A stretch of 64,000 bases of DNA from Spongilla lacustris. Lineage: Eukaryota > Porifera > Demospongiae > Spongillida > Spongillidae. Below, one piece after another: positions 35,880 to 48,261 of the stretch. The notes below the pieces were generated by a model. The model saw nothing but the letters and a program-made list of their open reading frames with translations, did no database searches and was not told the DNA's origin. Numbering within the stretch: position 1 is the stretch's first letter; each line of letters opens with the position of its first letter. A program made the position numbers and the translations under genes. The stretch covers positions 2,825,459-2,889,458 of the forward strand of contig OX442419.1 in the NCBI GenBank assembly GCA_949361645.1. The letters run 5' to 3'.

Positions 35880-36100
35880 CTGTGGTTATGTGTAGGTGTA
35901 CAATGTAACTGTGGTTGTGTGCTGAGGATATCTGGTGTGATTATCAGACATGATGTGTATGTAGCTGTGGTTATGTGGGCTGATGGTATCTGGTGTGATG
36001 TGGGTAGCTGTGGTTGTTTGGGCAGGAGTATCTGATGTACATGTTGTAGGTACATGTAGCTGTGGTTGTGTGCTGAGGGTATGTATGTGTAGGTGACAAC
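35880..36100. repeat. Irregular minisatellite
   Basis: Four or five copies of a roughly 50-bp unit with core GTAGCTGTGGTTGTGTG and GGTATCTGGTGTGAT. Confidence 0.7.
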
Positions 36101-36479
36101 TGTGAACAGGAAACCTGAATAACCTAGGTATTCGGGTTTTCAGATCCAGACAAACCTTAAAAATTATTATTCTTTTAAAAGTATTGGAGGTTGCACACCC
36201 TAACCTAGATATGTGTTCAGTGACTATATTTAATTATATCCAACAGTATAAAAATGAAGGATTGAAAGAAGTGGATTTCTAGCTATTATTTACTAGCTCT
36301 GATTTAATGCATTAGTAATGTGTAATATGATGTATGCAACATGAGTCAATCTCTTTATTTCACTCTAACAACATACATAACATACGAATTGAATACACAA
36401 ATAGCTTTACATAGCATCCTTTTAGCTTTGAACCCTATCCCAGGAGTGCAGGTTACTTCTAGAACAAGTGACAGAAAGT

Positions 36480-36720
36480 TAGCAGGGAATTACTATTCAT
36501 ATTGCTCTACAAAGGGTCCGCCCCAGGCCAAGTGTGGAAGCTTTCAGCACTCCCCCACGCCCCCTGGCTGGGTGGGAAGGGTACCCACCCATCACCTCCC
36601 GGGACGAAGGGTGTGGTTGCCCCTACCAAAACGTTTACCCCTGCACTACGTACTGTTCAGTTGCATCCCAGAGATTATCCACAGTTTTGATAGTGGGTGG
36701 CTACGAGGTCCTGGTTAAGT
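36480..36720. other. GC-rich island of unknown nature
   Basis: Sharply higher GC than its surroundings (CCCCACGCCCCCTGGCTGGG, CACCTCCCGGGACGAAGG). All three plus frames stay open over much of it. It could be a decayed SINE or repeat; no family recognised. Confidence 0.3.
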
Positions 36721-37381
36721 AATTCCTCTACCCGAGTAGCTTGTGGGTCTAGTAGTAGTAGTTAGTTATTTTTCAGATGACAACTTGAGACTACTGCAGT
36801 TAGCCTTATCTTGCGAAGAGCCTAATAAACTCATTTCCTTGTCTTATGCATTCTATTTAGCGCTCACCACAACATGCCATCGGAATGGTTGAAGTTGACA
36901 GCTACGAGATGGTATGTTTTGTAAATATCAGAATCTGTCCCCCATTTTCACATTTACAACATAGTACATAGTATTTCCCTACATATACATAGAGAAAATA
37001 TACCTTAACACTATGTCCTCAATCCATACACATGTACTGCTAATGGAATTCATTCCTTCAAAGCCCTTACATGTACATGTACAATTGTTGTACCCTGAAT
37101 ATATTAATGAGGTTGCCTGTGTGAACTGACTGTTGTTGGTTGCAAGATCCATCCATAGTTCCAGCAAATATTAATCCACTAGTGAGCCTTACCTTAACTC
37201 TTTGTAGAATATAATAACTACTTTACTTGTACAGTAGGGTGTATGCCCCTCCCTCACTATTATAGGTGAAGTCAAAGGCCCAGAATGGCTGATTCTTATC
37301 TCCACCCAAATTAACAAGGGAAAGTTTATCCATCAGCTGTAACACCCTGTCTGTTGTCTAGTGCAAAAAATACACAATGTC

Positions 37382-37430
37382 TGGGAACAAGATGACTCCA
37401 TTGATGCTAAATGGAGTCATCTTGTTCCCA
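37382..37430. other. Perfect 21-bp hairpin
   Basis: The arm TGGGAACAAGATGACTCCAT T (21 nt) and its exact complement are separated by the 7-nt loop GATGCTA. It is either a very small foldback or a hairpin RNA source. Confidence 0.85.
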
Positions 37431-38273
37431 TACTGGTTTAAATAAAGTGTTTTTATAACATATAAACAACCAGAACAAGTCAGATACCTACACAAGTACT
37501 TGGCCTGACTGACTGCTGAATGCCAGTCATCTGGTCCTCAGACTAGAATTTTTATTTTATTTTTTAAAATAATTATTCAGTGGCATATATTTTGTAAACT
37601 ATATAGTTTATTAACTCAATAAATCCACTTTCACCAACATATAAGTTTCAGCAAAATCTGAAGACGTGAGTCGTAACTTCTACTCATAATAGTTCGATTG
37701 ACCCACGTAGAAATTATGCCAGGAGCATGGTACGTACAGCTAGTACATTGCATTATGCTATTGCAGCCAGTCAATTGCCTTTTTATGAGCTTCTAACATA
37801 CTCAACGCCAGTGTCAACTATTGTTAGCTCACTGGTTGTACATGAGTAAGAGAACTTGCTTTATTCACTTGCTGTGTCTTCTGCAGCACAAGTTGGTCTC
37901 ACGTTCATCATCAGGTACAAATACCGATAGATATCTGGGAAGCTTGTAGAACATGATGCTTGGTAAGCAGTTGTATTGTGCTGTTATCTCCTTCACGCAC
38001 TGTACACATGTATGTCATGTACACAAGTTGCACATACATGGAGTTCACCAATATGGGTGAGGTACATTCACACTACATGTAAGGTAGTTTTAGGGTTAAG
38101 GTAATTGACTCACTATTGGATTAATAGCTATGGATGGATCTTGCTACCAACAACAGGTATACATGGGCGTATGCAGCCTTAGGGAAAGGTAAAGGGTGAC
38201 TTTTTGTGACGTAAGGTAAATTATGGATTATGTAATCATTACTATACGCGTACATACATTATATGCTAGAATG

Positions 38274-38325
38274 CTAGTTGGGCGTAGCCCGACCTTCACA
38301 TACTGGCGGAAGGTCTGGTACATAA
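38274..38325. repeat. Solo end of a foldback element
   Basis: CTAGTTGGGCGTAGCCCGAC followed by CTTC and GGCGGAAGGTC matches the left end of the complete element at 40007-40203. Confidence 0.75.
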
Positions 38326-38499
38326 ACCACACAGTTTTTGTACAGATGTACATGTATTATGCAATTTGTCAATGAATTTTGGTGTTATACAATCAGTATC
38401 AATGAATAATTGTGTAAATTAAGTGTGAATCTTTTGATAATACCCAGCTGCCCTATAATGTATTGCATCTGGTGTGGTATTGATATTCCATTAAAAGCA

Positions 38500-39365
38500 A
38501 ATGAAAGAAGAGCTCTGGTTATGCCGGAATTCTGGGACGTCTGGTGCATCCTGGGGGTTGACAAGAGCTGGCCCCAGTAAATGTCAGCACACATTGAAAA
38601 TGATGTGCAATAAATAATTGTCCTAGTGAATGCAACTCTCTCAAACCTAAGTTAAGGTGTCTTGAAAGACACACTATGTTAGGCTTTGATGGGAGGGGTG
38701 TATGGGTTTTGTAGCCCTATCATTTCTGTCACTGCTATGCGATCACTAGAAGTAGCTGTTGCTGTAAGTGCAATAACATGTAGGGATGATGGGATCAAGC
38801 TGCGTACTTCACAGACCCTTGCCAAAACATGCCTGAAGGTTGTTCCCCTATTTAAAAATTGATGTTTGCCACACTACATGGCTTTGAATTGATACATACC
38901 ATTTCTTAGCACAGTGTGCCTCATCAATGACAAACGCTTTCAGCCTCCCAGAATACAGTATATTCCTCCATCTGTTTTTCTGGTGTGAAAACACCAGCTG
39001 GAATTTTTCCTATGAGACTTCATCAAGAACTGACTTGTCAGTAACCTCACCAGAGACATAGGTGGTTTTAAGCCTTTAATGGGTAGAATTGAATAGGTGG
39101 GAACCTGTTTTTTGATATAACCTAGGATTAAAAGTTTTATGATTAAAGCAGCCATTACCTCATCGTACAATGTACCTGGTATTTCATGATGGCTACTAGA
39201 GAGGAAACTACAACGCCAATGGAATAGCCCCGCTCTTTCTTCTGACATTTCGCCACTGGCAAGCAAGCATAACAGGGGCTTTTCCCACAACCCGTGGGTA
39301 GAATAGCAAATACGTCCCTGCCCTTCAATTAGAGCCACGCTACTTGACCTGTTCAGGCTTCATTG
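38500..39365 (-). pseudogene. RecQ-like DNA helicase pseudogene
   Basis: Helicase motifs occur in the correct order on the minus strand. Walker A is in FAILPTGCGKS (about 39280-39310), followed by VVSSLVAIMKYQ. A splice-flanked 110-bp exon (38900-39009) encodes KAFVIDEAHC, the DEAH box. HVIALTATAT (motif III, about 38760-38790) comes next, then APDVPEFR (about 38530-38550). RecQ enzymes unwind DNA 3' to 5'. Stops and frame changes fall between motifs that are not all explained by introns (a stop just upstream of KGRDVFAI; stops after motif III), and motifs V-VI are not found to the left. It is therefore most likely a decayed copy. Some breaks may be real introns. Confidence 0.7.
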
Positions 39366-39496
39366 AAGAGTACATGTAGCCTAGTACCATGGCCGCCTTG
39401 ATCACACACACTGTACTACGGTTTTCTCTATGCCAAACTATTTATGGACGGATGGATAATCAAATAGCCAACGTTTTTTTTGCTCGTTTTCTTTTG

Positions 39497-39498
<2 letters not shown>

Positions 39499-39529
<31 letters not shown>
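39499..39529 (+). repeat. G31 homopolymer
   Basis: A run of 31 G, paired with a C33 run 117 bp away. Confidence 0.9.
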
Positions 39530-39530
<1 letters not shown>

Positions 39531-39644
39531 ACCCATTGACCGAGTACAAGGTCCGTGTAGGATTGGGTCTTGCTAAGGACACCAACAGATGGTCGCAATG
39601 AATAGGGCATATTTTTCTCATGTGCGAGGTGCAAATTTTCTCTA

Positions 39645-39646
<2 letters not shown>

Positions 39647-39679
<33 letters not shown>
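39647..39679 (+). repeat. C33 homopolymer
   Basis: A run of 33 C. With the upstream G31 it could form a stem or G-quadruplex/i-motif structures. Homopolymer length may be affected by assembly. Confidence 0.9.
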
Positions 39680-40006
39680 ACTTCGCGTTTGCGTTTATCG
39701 TTTTGGGTGTGGTCAGAAACGTTTGACAAGTTCGTTCGACCAAAACCCAACCTTGTGCGCTGGCCCGGAAGGAGGCATACTTCTGTAACACCGTTGTTGC
39801 CACACCTGTCAACTGATATGCCTTCCTACACCACTATGACTAAGATACCGTACAGAGATATTACTAGTTCAGCACAGAGACATATATATATATATAACTA
39901 ATAGCTATAGTCTAGGCCTATAAGCGTGTCATTTTGTACTCGTAATGTGCTGATATAGTGGCATGAAATAAAAGTGACAAACATGTAGGCCTACTAGGCC
40001 TTAACC

Positions 40007-40203
40007 TAGTTGGGCGTAGCCCGACCTTCGCGTATTGGCGGAAGGTCGGGTATCAAGCCTATACCTGGATTTGTACCCATCTGATAGCGTATGTGGGCTA
40101 TTATTGCATACATGTATGTAGGCTATTATCACATATAGCCCACATACGCTATCAGATGGGTACAAATCCAGGTATACGCGAAGGTCGGGCTACGCCCAAC
40201 TAG
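40007..40203. mobile_element. Near-perfect foldback MITE
   Basis: 197 bp. The left arm is TAGTTGGGCGTAGCCCGACC; inside it are CTGGATTTGTACCCATCTGA and TAGCGTATGTGGGCTAT. The right half is the complement, ending GGGCTACGCCCAACTA. The left arm carries about 20 extra bp (GGCGGAAGGTCGGG and beyond). No coding capacity. Confidence 0.9.
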
Positions 40204-40781
40204 CCCTAACCGGCGTCAGTTATAGACCTAATATATGCTGAATATGGGGTTCATTTACTCAAGAGTGAACATACAATGACGTTATTATATGCGTCCAGCC
40301 TGTATGCGTCCTACCTTTTGATTTTCATCTTGATCGCTTGTACGAACCCTATTGCGTCACACGGTGCATGATGATTGGCTCCATGGGTGTAGTCTCGTCC
40401 CCAGACCAATATGACGTAACGATTATCGCTGTAAACAGTATAATCTATGTCTATAGGTCTGGGAAATAAGAACGACGCACTTGTTCCGAGCGTCCTTTAA
40501 TGTTTACGTACAAAAATAGCGCGACAATCTATTTTAAGAACTAATCTCGCTGTGTCATTTCCGCATGCTATTACTTCGCGGGTTACAGTATTATGCATCG
40601 TTGCAAGATATGCTTGGCGCCTGTGTTGCTTAGGAAGAAGAGAAAGAGGCTGGATGTGCTCTCCTCTTCCTTTGTCAGACAGAACTAGCTTGTAAGATAG
40701 GCCAAAATTCTGATGAAGCTATAATAGAATTCTCGGAAGGATACGTCTGTATGAGTTGTTTTCGAGCAGTTGGGCTATTCC

Positions 40782-40803
40782 AGTTAATAAGTATACACCC
40801 CTA
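40782..40803 (-). repeat. hAT-like terminal repeat, left
   Basis: AGTTAATAAGTATACACCCCTA, written in two parts AGTTAATAAG and TATACACCCCTA, is the complement of the end found at 48971. Both share TAGGGGTGTA with the MITE at 12795. Confidence 0.6.
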
Positions 40804-40819
40804 CTGATGACATAAAATT

Positions 40820-42285
40820 TGTGTCCTGGGGGGGATTTTTGAAAATTGTCCTGGGGGGGGGGGGGGGGGTAGTGTGGCTACATTCTACATCATTGTCCTA
40901 GGGGTTGTGTACATATCATGTTGGATAATTATTGTTCTTGGGGGGGTAGTGTGGCAACATCACTTTATTATGGTATTACATGTGTGTATAAATAATAATG
41001 TCTTGGGGGGGGGGGGGGGGTAGAGTGGCTATGTCACTGTCCTAGGGGGTGTCTATAAAAATGTCTTGGGGGGGGTAGAGTGGCTATGTGACTGTCCTAG
41101 GGGGTGTGTATAAATATTGTCTTGGGGATGTCACTGTCCTAGGGGGTGTGTATAAAAAATGTCTTGGCGGGGTAGAGTGGCTATATGACACTGTCCTAGG
41201 GGGTGTCTACAAAAAGTGTCATGGGGGGGGGGGTTGAGTGGCTATGTCACTCTCCTAGGGGGTGTCTAAAAAAAGTGTCTTGGGGGGGGGGGGGGTAGGT
41301 GGCTATGTCACTGTCCTAGGGGGTGTCTACAAAAAGTGTCTTGGGGGGGTTGAGTGGCTATGTCTCTGTCCTAGGGGGTGTCTATAAAAAATGTCTTGGG
41401 GGGGTAGGGTGGCTATGTCACTGTCCTAGGGGGTGTTTACAAAAAGTGTCTTGGGGGGGTTGAGTGGCTATGTCACTGTCCTAGGGGGTGTCTACAAAAA
41501 GTGTCTTGGGGGGATTGAGTAGCTATGTCACTGTCCTAGGGGGTGTCTATAAAAAATGTCTTGGGGGGGGTAGGGTGGCTATGTCACTGTCCTAGGGGGT
41601 GTCTACAAAAAGTGTCTTGGGGGGGGGGGGGGGGGGTTGAGTGGCTATGTCAACGTCCTAGGGGGTGTGTATAAATAATGTCTTGGGGGGATAGAGTGGC
41701 TATGTCACTGTCCTAGGGGGTGTCTATAAAAAAATGTCTTGGGGGGGTAGGGTGGCTATGTCACTGTCCTAGGGGGTGTCTACAAAAAGTGTCTTGGAGG
41801 GGTTGACAATGATCAACAACGTGAGACATGGAAACAACACACATTATACAAACTTAACAATAAAGCCAATTTGGAAGACATGTGTAGGAAGAACCATATA
41901 CCAATACCTTCTGGAAAAATTCCTAAACATAATTTGGTAATACTTATTGTTCAAAACCGTGGTGAAGAAATTCCTCCAACTGCAATATTGTATGCAGGTG
42001 ACATAGAGCATATTCCTAAAACTACTACTACTAATCATAAATTTATAAATCATGTCTTGGGGGGGGGGGGGGGGGGTTGACTCGGTAGAGTGGCTACATC
42101 ACTGTCCTAGGGTGTGTGTATAAATCATGACTTGGGGGGGTACAATGACTACATCACCGTCCTATAGGGGGTGTGTATTAATCATGTCTTGGGGGGGTAG
42201 TGTGGCTATATCACCGTCCTAGGGTGTGTGTATAAATCATGTCTTGGGGGGTAGAGTGGCTATAAATCATGTCTTGTAATAGTGT
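40820..42285 (+). repeat. G-rich minisatellite array A
   Basis: About 25 copies of a 55-62 bp unit. The core is TGGCTATGTCACTGTCCTAG, then GGGGTGTCTATAAAAAATGT, then CTTGG and a G run of variable length (5 to 18). It is interrupted at about 41808-42057 by non-satellite sequence. Confidence 0.9.
41808..42057 (+). pseudogene. Coding-like fragment embedded in the minisatellite (SAP-like)
   Basis: An open frame of about 80 codons without start or stop context. It encodes NLEDMCRKNHIPIPSGK, then VILIVQNRGEEIPP and AGDIEHIPKTTTT. The LxxxCRKxxIPxxSGKxxxxxLxxLI pattern resembles a SAP-type DNA-binding helix pair as found in some transposon-associated invertebrate proteins. The assignment is tentative. 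The fragment ends directly into the satellite unit (HVLGGGG). Confidence 0.4.
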
Positions 42286-43384
42286 ACATGCTTGCTGGCA
42301 CTTTCGACTATCCCATATCACATCTCAGACTACTTCAGAGCCCTTGCATCATACGTAGCAAGGGTTTGGCTGGGTACCAGACTGACTCCCCTAGCTTCAT
42401 ACGTGATACAGGGGCGGGTATGTGATACATGCACCCTATGGAGGGGAGTGGGTCCTATCTGCCTCTTTCCGTATCAGTCTCCCTAAAGTCACAGGGTTGA
42501 CCCAAGAGGAATCCCATGTAACAGCTGACCCCTCCCCCAAGCCCAACCCCCACTGATATGCACCTTCTCTCAGATAACATGATAAAAATTTGATTCAAAC
42601 AGCAAACATTCTAAAAGCACGTGCACTCCAAAGTTCTGTTGTTGTAGAGCATTCCAGCATCTCTGAACAGAATGGAAGAGAAAATATGTAAATTAAAATG
42701 ATACCACCATTGCCTTCAAATCCTATATACATGTACCATCAACTTTCTCAGAACTCAGAGAGATTGTTGTAACATGTGAAGTCACAAAGGCTTGCTCTTA
42801 AGTGAGCAATTGAAGAGCATTTTTAAAATGAATCTTTCTCAGTGCCAAAGGAGGGAATATATATAACTTGAAGTTTGGGGGTAACCACAGTATGTGTATT
42901 AAGCCCTCCACCCTCCACCCCCACACTAAGCCCTCTACCCTCCACCCTCACCAAAAAAAGGCTCATGTTTTGAACAAGGGTACTGTTGTGATCTCGAGCA
43001 CTGCTGCACTTTTTGCTTTGAGGGCATTATTTCTTTCCATATATGTTGAACAGGTACACACTAGCATTAATGATTATGACGATACGAGCCATTTTATTGT
43101 GGGAGCAGAGGGGGGGCCTTTAGTATATGCACTTTACGGTAAGTGTACATGTAACACATGCACAAGCCCAGATATGTACAACAATCTTGCTTCACAGACA
43201 CAACACAGAGACACACACTAACAGACATATGAACACCACAACATAAAGAGTGGGCATGCTTTTATGCAAGCTGGGAGGATTGTAAAATGGATTGAAATTG
43301 AAACATAACATAGCATCACTGGTTCAACCACAAGAAGTGCATACATGTAAGTACAATTACAAGTACAGCTCTGTTAAAACAAAC
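42286..43384. other. Spacer with repeat fragments
   Basis: Contains the half copy of the 17.3-kb foldback element (about 42690-42770: CCATTGCCTTCAAATCCTAT) and a pyrimidine-rich CCCTCCACC patch (42903-42950). No gene. Confidence 0.4.
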
Positions 43385-45375
43385 ATGCACACACCCAACA
43401 GACACATGCACACACCCAGCAAACACATACCCAACAGACACATACACCCCCACATACACACATACACACCCAACAGACACATACACACCCCCCACATACA
43501 CACTTCACACCCAACAGACACATACACACACCCAACAGACACATACACACACCCAACAGACCATACACCCCCACATACACACTTCACACCCAACAGACAC
43601 ATACACCCCCCACATACACACTTCACACCCAACAGACACATACACCCCCCACATACACACTTCACACCCAACAGACACATACACACACCCAACAGACACA
43701 TACACACACCCAACAGACACATACACACACCCAACAGACACATACACACACCCAACAGACACATACACACACCCAACAGACACATACACACACCCAACAG
43801 ACACATACACACACCCAACAGACACATACACACACCCAACAGACACATACACACACCCAACAGACACATACACACACCCAACAGACACATACACACACCC
43901 AACAGACACATACACACACCCAACAGACACATACACACACCCAACAGACACATACACACACCCAACAGACACATACACACACCCAACAGACACATACACA
44001 CACCCAACAGACACATACACACACCCAACAGACACATACACACACCCAACAGACACATACACACTTCACACCCAACAGACACAACACACACCCAACAGAC
44101 ACATACACCCCCCACATACACACATACACACTTCACACCCAACAGACACATACACCCCCACATACACACTTCACACCCAACAGACACATACACACACCCA
44201 ACAGACACATACACACACCCAACAGACACATACACCCCCACATACACACTTCACACCCAACAGACACATACACACACCCAACAGACACATACACCCCCCA
44301 CATACACACTTCACACCCAACAGACACATACACACACCCAACAGACACATACACCCCCCACATACACACTTCACACCCAACAGACACATACACACACCCA
44401 ACAGACACATACACCCCCCCCACATACACACTTCACACCCAACAGACACATACACCCCCCCACATACACACTTCACACCCAACAGGCACATACACACACC
44501 CAACAGACACATACACCCCCCACATACACACTTCACACCCAACAGACACATACACACACCCAACAGACACATACACCCCCCACATACACACTTCACACCC
44601 AACAGACACATACACACACCCAACAGACACATACACACACCCAACAGACACATACACCCCCCACATACACACTTCACACCCAACAGACACATACACACAC
44701 CCAACAGACACATACACCCCCCCACATACACACTTCACACCCAACAGGCACATACACACACCCAACAGACATATACACCCCCCACATACACACTTCACAC
44801 CCAACAGACACATACACACACCCAACAGACACATACACCCCCCACATACACACTTCACACCCAACAGACACATACACACACCCAACAGACACATACACCC
44901 CCCACATACACACTTCACACCCAACAGACACATACACACACCCAACAGACACATACACCCCCACATACACACTTCACACCCAACACACATACACACACCC
45001 AACAGACACATACACCCCCCACATACACACTTCACACCCAACAGACACATACACACACCCAACAGACACATACACACACCCAACAGACACATACACACAC
45101 CCAACAGACACATACACACACCCAACAAACACATACACACACCCAACAGACACATAAACACACCCAACTGACACATACACATACACACTTCACACCCAAC
45201 AGACATATAAACACACCCAACTGACACATACACACACCCAACAGACACATACACACACCCAACAGACACATACACACACCCAACAGACACATACACACAC
45301 CCAACAGACACATAAACACACCCAACTGACACATACACACCCAAAACAGACATATACACACACCCAACAGAGTCA
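43385..45375. repeat. 21-bp satellite array
   Basis: About 2 kb of the unit ACACACCCAACAGACACATAC. The left block (43660-44055) is nearly perfect. The right part shows a higher-order pattern alternating the unit with a variant containing CCCCCCACATACACACTTCA. The 621-codon plus-strand frame and the minus-strand Cys/Val frames are satellite artefacts, since 21 is a multiple of 3. Confidence 0.95.
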
Positions 45376-46149
45376 GAGACACATATAAATATAACAAAGA
45401 GTGAGCTTGCTCTTAATTTATGTGAGCAATGGATGATGGATTTACATAACATACGTTTAGTCAGTGCCAAGGAGTTCATACAGTTGGGTATGTTTTTATC
45501 ACAGACTGAAGGGGGAGTAGGGTCATGGTGATAAAAACTACATAGACAGAAGTGTACACATAACAGTTAAAACTAGATATGCATTGCTACACAAATGCTA
45601 AACACACACAGAAGCACTGAAACAGATACACATAAACGTAAGAGTTAGCTTGCTTGTTGTCAGAGATGGGGCCTGGTGGCGCTAGCTATCTCCAAGGTGG
45701 CGGTTCAGTGGTTTCTGGCCACAATGACAACTGACCCTGACCACAAGCTACATGGGAGTTTCAACCTTTATGGCTTTCAAATCTGATCAAATCTGTTGTG
45801 GGTATTGCTAACTACATGAAGTTGTATTCTCCCAGCTAACATTTCGCTTCAATCATGAGAAAGATGCAGTGCAATAAACCTCTTATCTGAGTGAATCATT
45901 TCTTATCAGTTCCGGAAAACACTTTCGTAAGGTTCAAGTGTGCGTTATCTACATGTATTCTGAGCTTTCTAAGCGTTGGCAGTTTTACTACATTGTAGGT
46001 ATTCGATGGCTCTATCCAAATACTCTAGCTAAAGTCCAATTGATTCTACATGTACAGTACATCAGCAATTGTTGAATAGCTTATTGTACTCATGACAGAC
46101 ACTTCCTACATATAGGACCTATATGCACTAACATGTAGTAGAATAAACT
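45376..46149. other. Spacer, nothing recognised
   Basis: No coding or structural signal. Confidence 0.4.
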
Positions 46150-46409
46150 GCCCAAGGAGGTTGGGTAAACCAGATGATCAATGTTCAGGATACAGATTCA
46201 CGTATGCAACACTATCTTGCACACAACACAACAGGACAATCACAAACGCACAACACACACACACAAATACACACACACAGCAAGTACAGAGGCAGACACA
46301 CAAACGTACAGACACAAACAAACGCATAACAAAGACATGTACATGTACAAGCACGCACGCGAACACACACACACACAACACACACACACACACAACACAC
46401 ACACACACA

Positions 46410-46476
<67 letters not shown>

Positions 46477-46565
46477 ATAACATGAAGCTTGCTTTTTGGA
46501 TCCAAAAGAAACATGCATAGTAGAGCAAATGCCCAAGGAGGTTGGGTAAACCAGATGATCAATGT
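46150..46565. repeat. CA-rich tract flanked by a direct repeat
   Basis: A (CA)n tract with minor interruptions (about 46355-46474). It is bracketed by two nearly identical copies of CCCAAGGAGGTTGGGTAAAC plus CAGATGATCAATGT (46152-46185 and 46530-46563). Confidence 0.85.
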
Positions 46566-47517
46566 GATAGAACAACCACAGTAACCACAAAGACAGATGC
46601 ACAAGTTACAGTTTTAAAAGACAGTCTCAACACAAAAGCACATGGAAAAACAGGAAACAAGAAACACCACACTGACAGACATGCACACTATAGAGGCTTG
46701 CTCTTATTGAGCACTTTTGAAAGGAAACAGACAGGTACAAGAACACATGTTTTGTCAGTGCACAAGGAGTATGTAATGCTTAAGTCAACCAGTACCAGTG
46801 AGTGCTTACCTTTGTGAGCTGAATGTCTCTTGAGTCTATCCTGTGCCATTGTAGTGTGCTATTCAATACCAGCAGTTCCTTTCCTATTTCCTGGTGTCTC
46901 CTGACATGCCATCATGCCCAAGCAATTCATGGAGAGTGGGCTTTTGGTTCAGAGGAAAAAGTTGGTGAGATGATCATATCTCCTGGAGATATAGATGTAT
47001 ACATTTGAACAGTTTAGCAAAGTTAATAATAACCTTAGTGACTGGCATAAAGGATACAACAAATATTAGTTAAGTGGCTTTTTTTTATCTACATACATGT
47101 CTCTCTTCTTTAATGACAGTACAATAATACTTCAATGGGTATTAATAACAGACAAGGGCAATAAAAATACTCTTTTTTGGATACTCCTACTAGAAATTTA
47201 CATCTCACTTTTTAAAATTATAGTGCCCATTCATCTAGAAACTGTAAGTTTTTAACAACACAGCACAGAGAACTCCTCGCAGAACTGTACCTTTAGCCAC
47301 AATACCAGGCTGGATCATGCCCAAGCTGGTTACGAGTACTGAGTACTGGAACGGACGTATATGAAGTATAAAACTGCATGTATAAGAATGATAAGAATAA
47401 CATGAGGAATGACACCCAGAGAATTAATTAGCTAATTTAGCAAACAACACCCACGCGAACGGGACACTATATTAGCTAAACGATCACACCGTTTTAGACC
47501 CTGACAAGCATCCATTA
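46566..47517. other. Spacer, nothing recognised
   Basis: Short frames only; no family resemblance. Confidence 0.4.
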
Positions 47518-47802
47518 TTACCCATAGCAGAGATTCTTGTCATATCCGGTGGTAAAACAGCGAATACATCTCTTACACACACATAGCATATTTAAAAAGG
47601 CATATTGATAATTTTGCCTCAGGGGGATGTACAATTCATATAATGACAAACATTCTTGGCAACAACACCACACATCTGCACCCACACCTTCCAACTTTTG
47701 GAGTGCCCAGTCTAGGGATCTCTGACTGACCAGCCCACATGGTTTGTTCAAACTGACAAGCCGTTGAGTGCATGTGGATTCCACAGGTATTTGCTCTTCC
47801 AT
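47518..47802 (-). CDS. Unrecognised 94-codon open frame
   Basis: ATG to stop, cysteine-rich in its second half (DVWCCCQEC, LCVCKRCIRCF). It looks more protein-like than neighbouring frames, but there is no family match, no splice evidence and no similar copy in the window. It may be an exon of an unknown gene, a transposon remnant or chance. Confidence 0.15.
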   Translation of the reverse strand: MEEQIPVESTCTQRLVSLNKPCGLVSQRSLDWALQKLEGVGADVWCCCQECLSLYELYIPLRQNYQYAFLNMLCVCKRCIRCFTTGYDKNLCYG

Positions 47803-48261
47803 GGAGCTATTCAGTGCTTTAGGAAAGACACCTTCAGAATGTATACATGTGCATCATCATCACAATACACAGCATTTACCATACATCACATTGAATGAAA
47901 ACTAATGGCATTGGCTCATATATGCACCACTAGTACTGAATTTGCCTTGGTAAAGGAAATAGTTAATCTGGATGTCAACATTAAAATCCCCTTATGGACA
48001 TTTTTGAAGGGGGGGTGGGGGGTTCAATAATTTACTGGGGGTAGTGGACCCAGATACATGTATATGGCTGTCCCAAGGATATAAATCACATCCCTCACGA
48101 CTGTTTAATTAGAATGTTAACCTGTTCCAGGGGTTCTATTAACAATGAATAATGCATAAAAATAAAATAAAAAGAAGCAAGTTTAAATTGCCATAAATCA
48201 TGTGGAGCTACAATAAATATAGGAGCTCTAAATCATGTGTGAATTTAAATTTAGATTTTAA

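Noticed and set aside
43292..45157. 621-codon open frame (TPNRHIH repeats)
   Set aside because: It is entirely a 21-bp satellite. The frame stays open because the period is a multiple of three, and other frames and the opposite strand are open as well.
43385..45375. Regular short repeats that could suggest a CRISPR array
   Set aside because: No unique spacers; head-to-tail satellite in a eukaryotic genome.
46161..46604. Overlapping Thr/His and Cys/Val frames
   Set aside because: Translation of a CA microsatellite in several frames.
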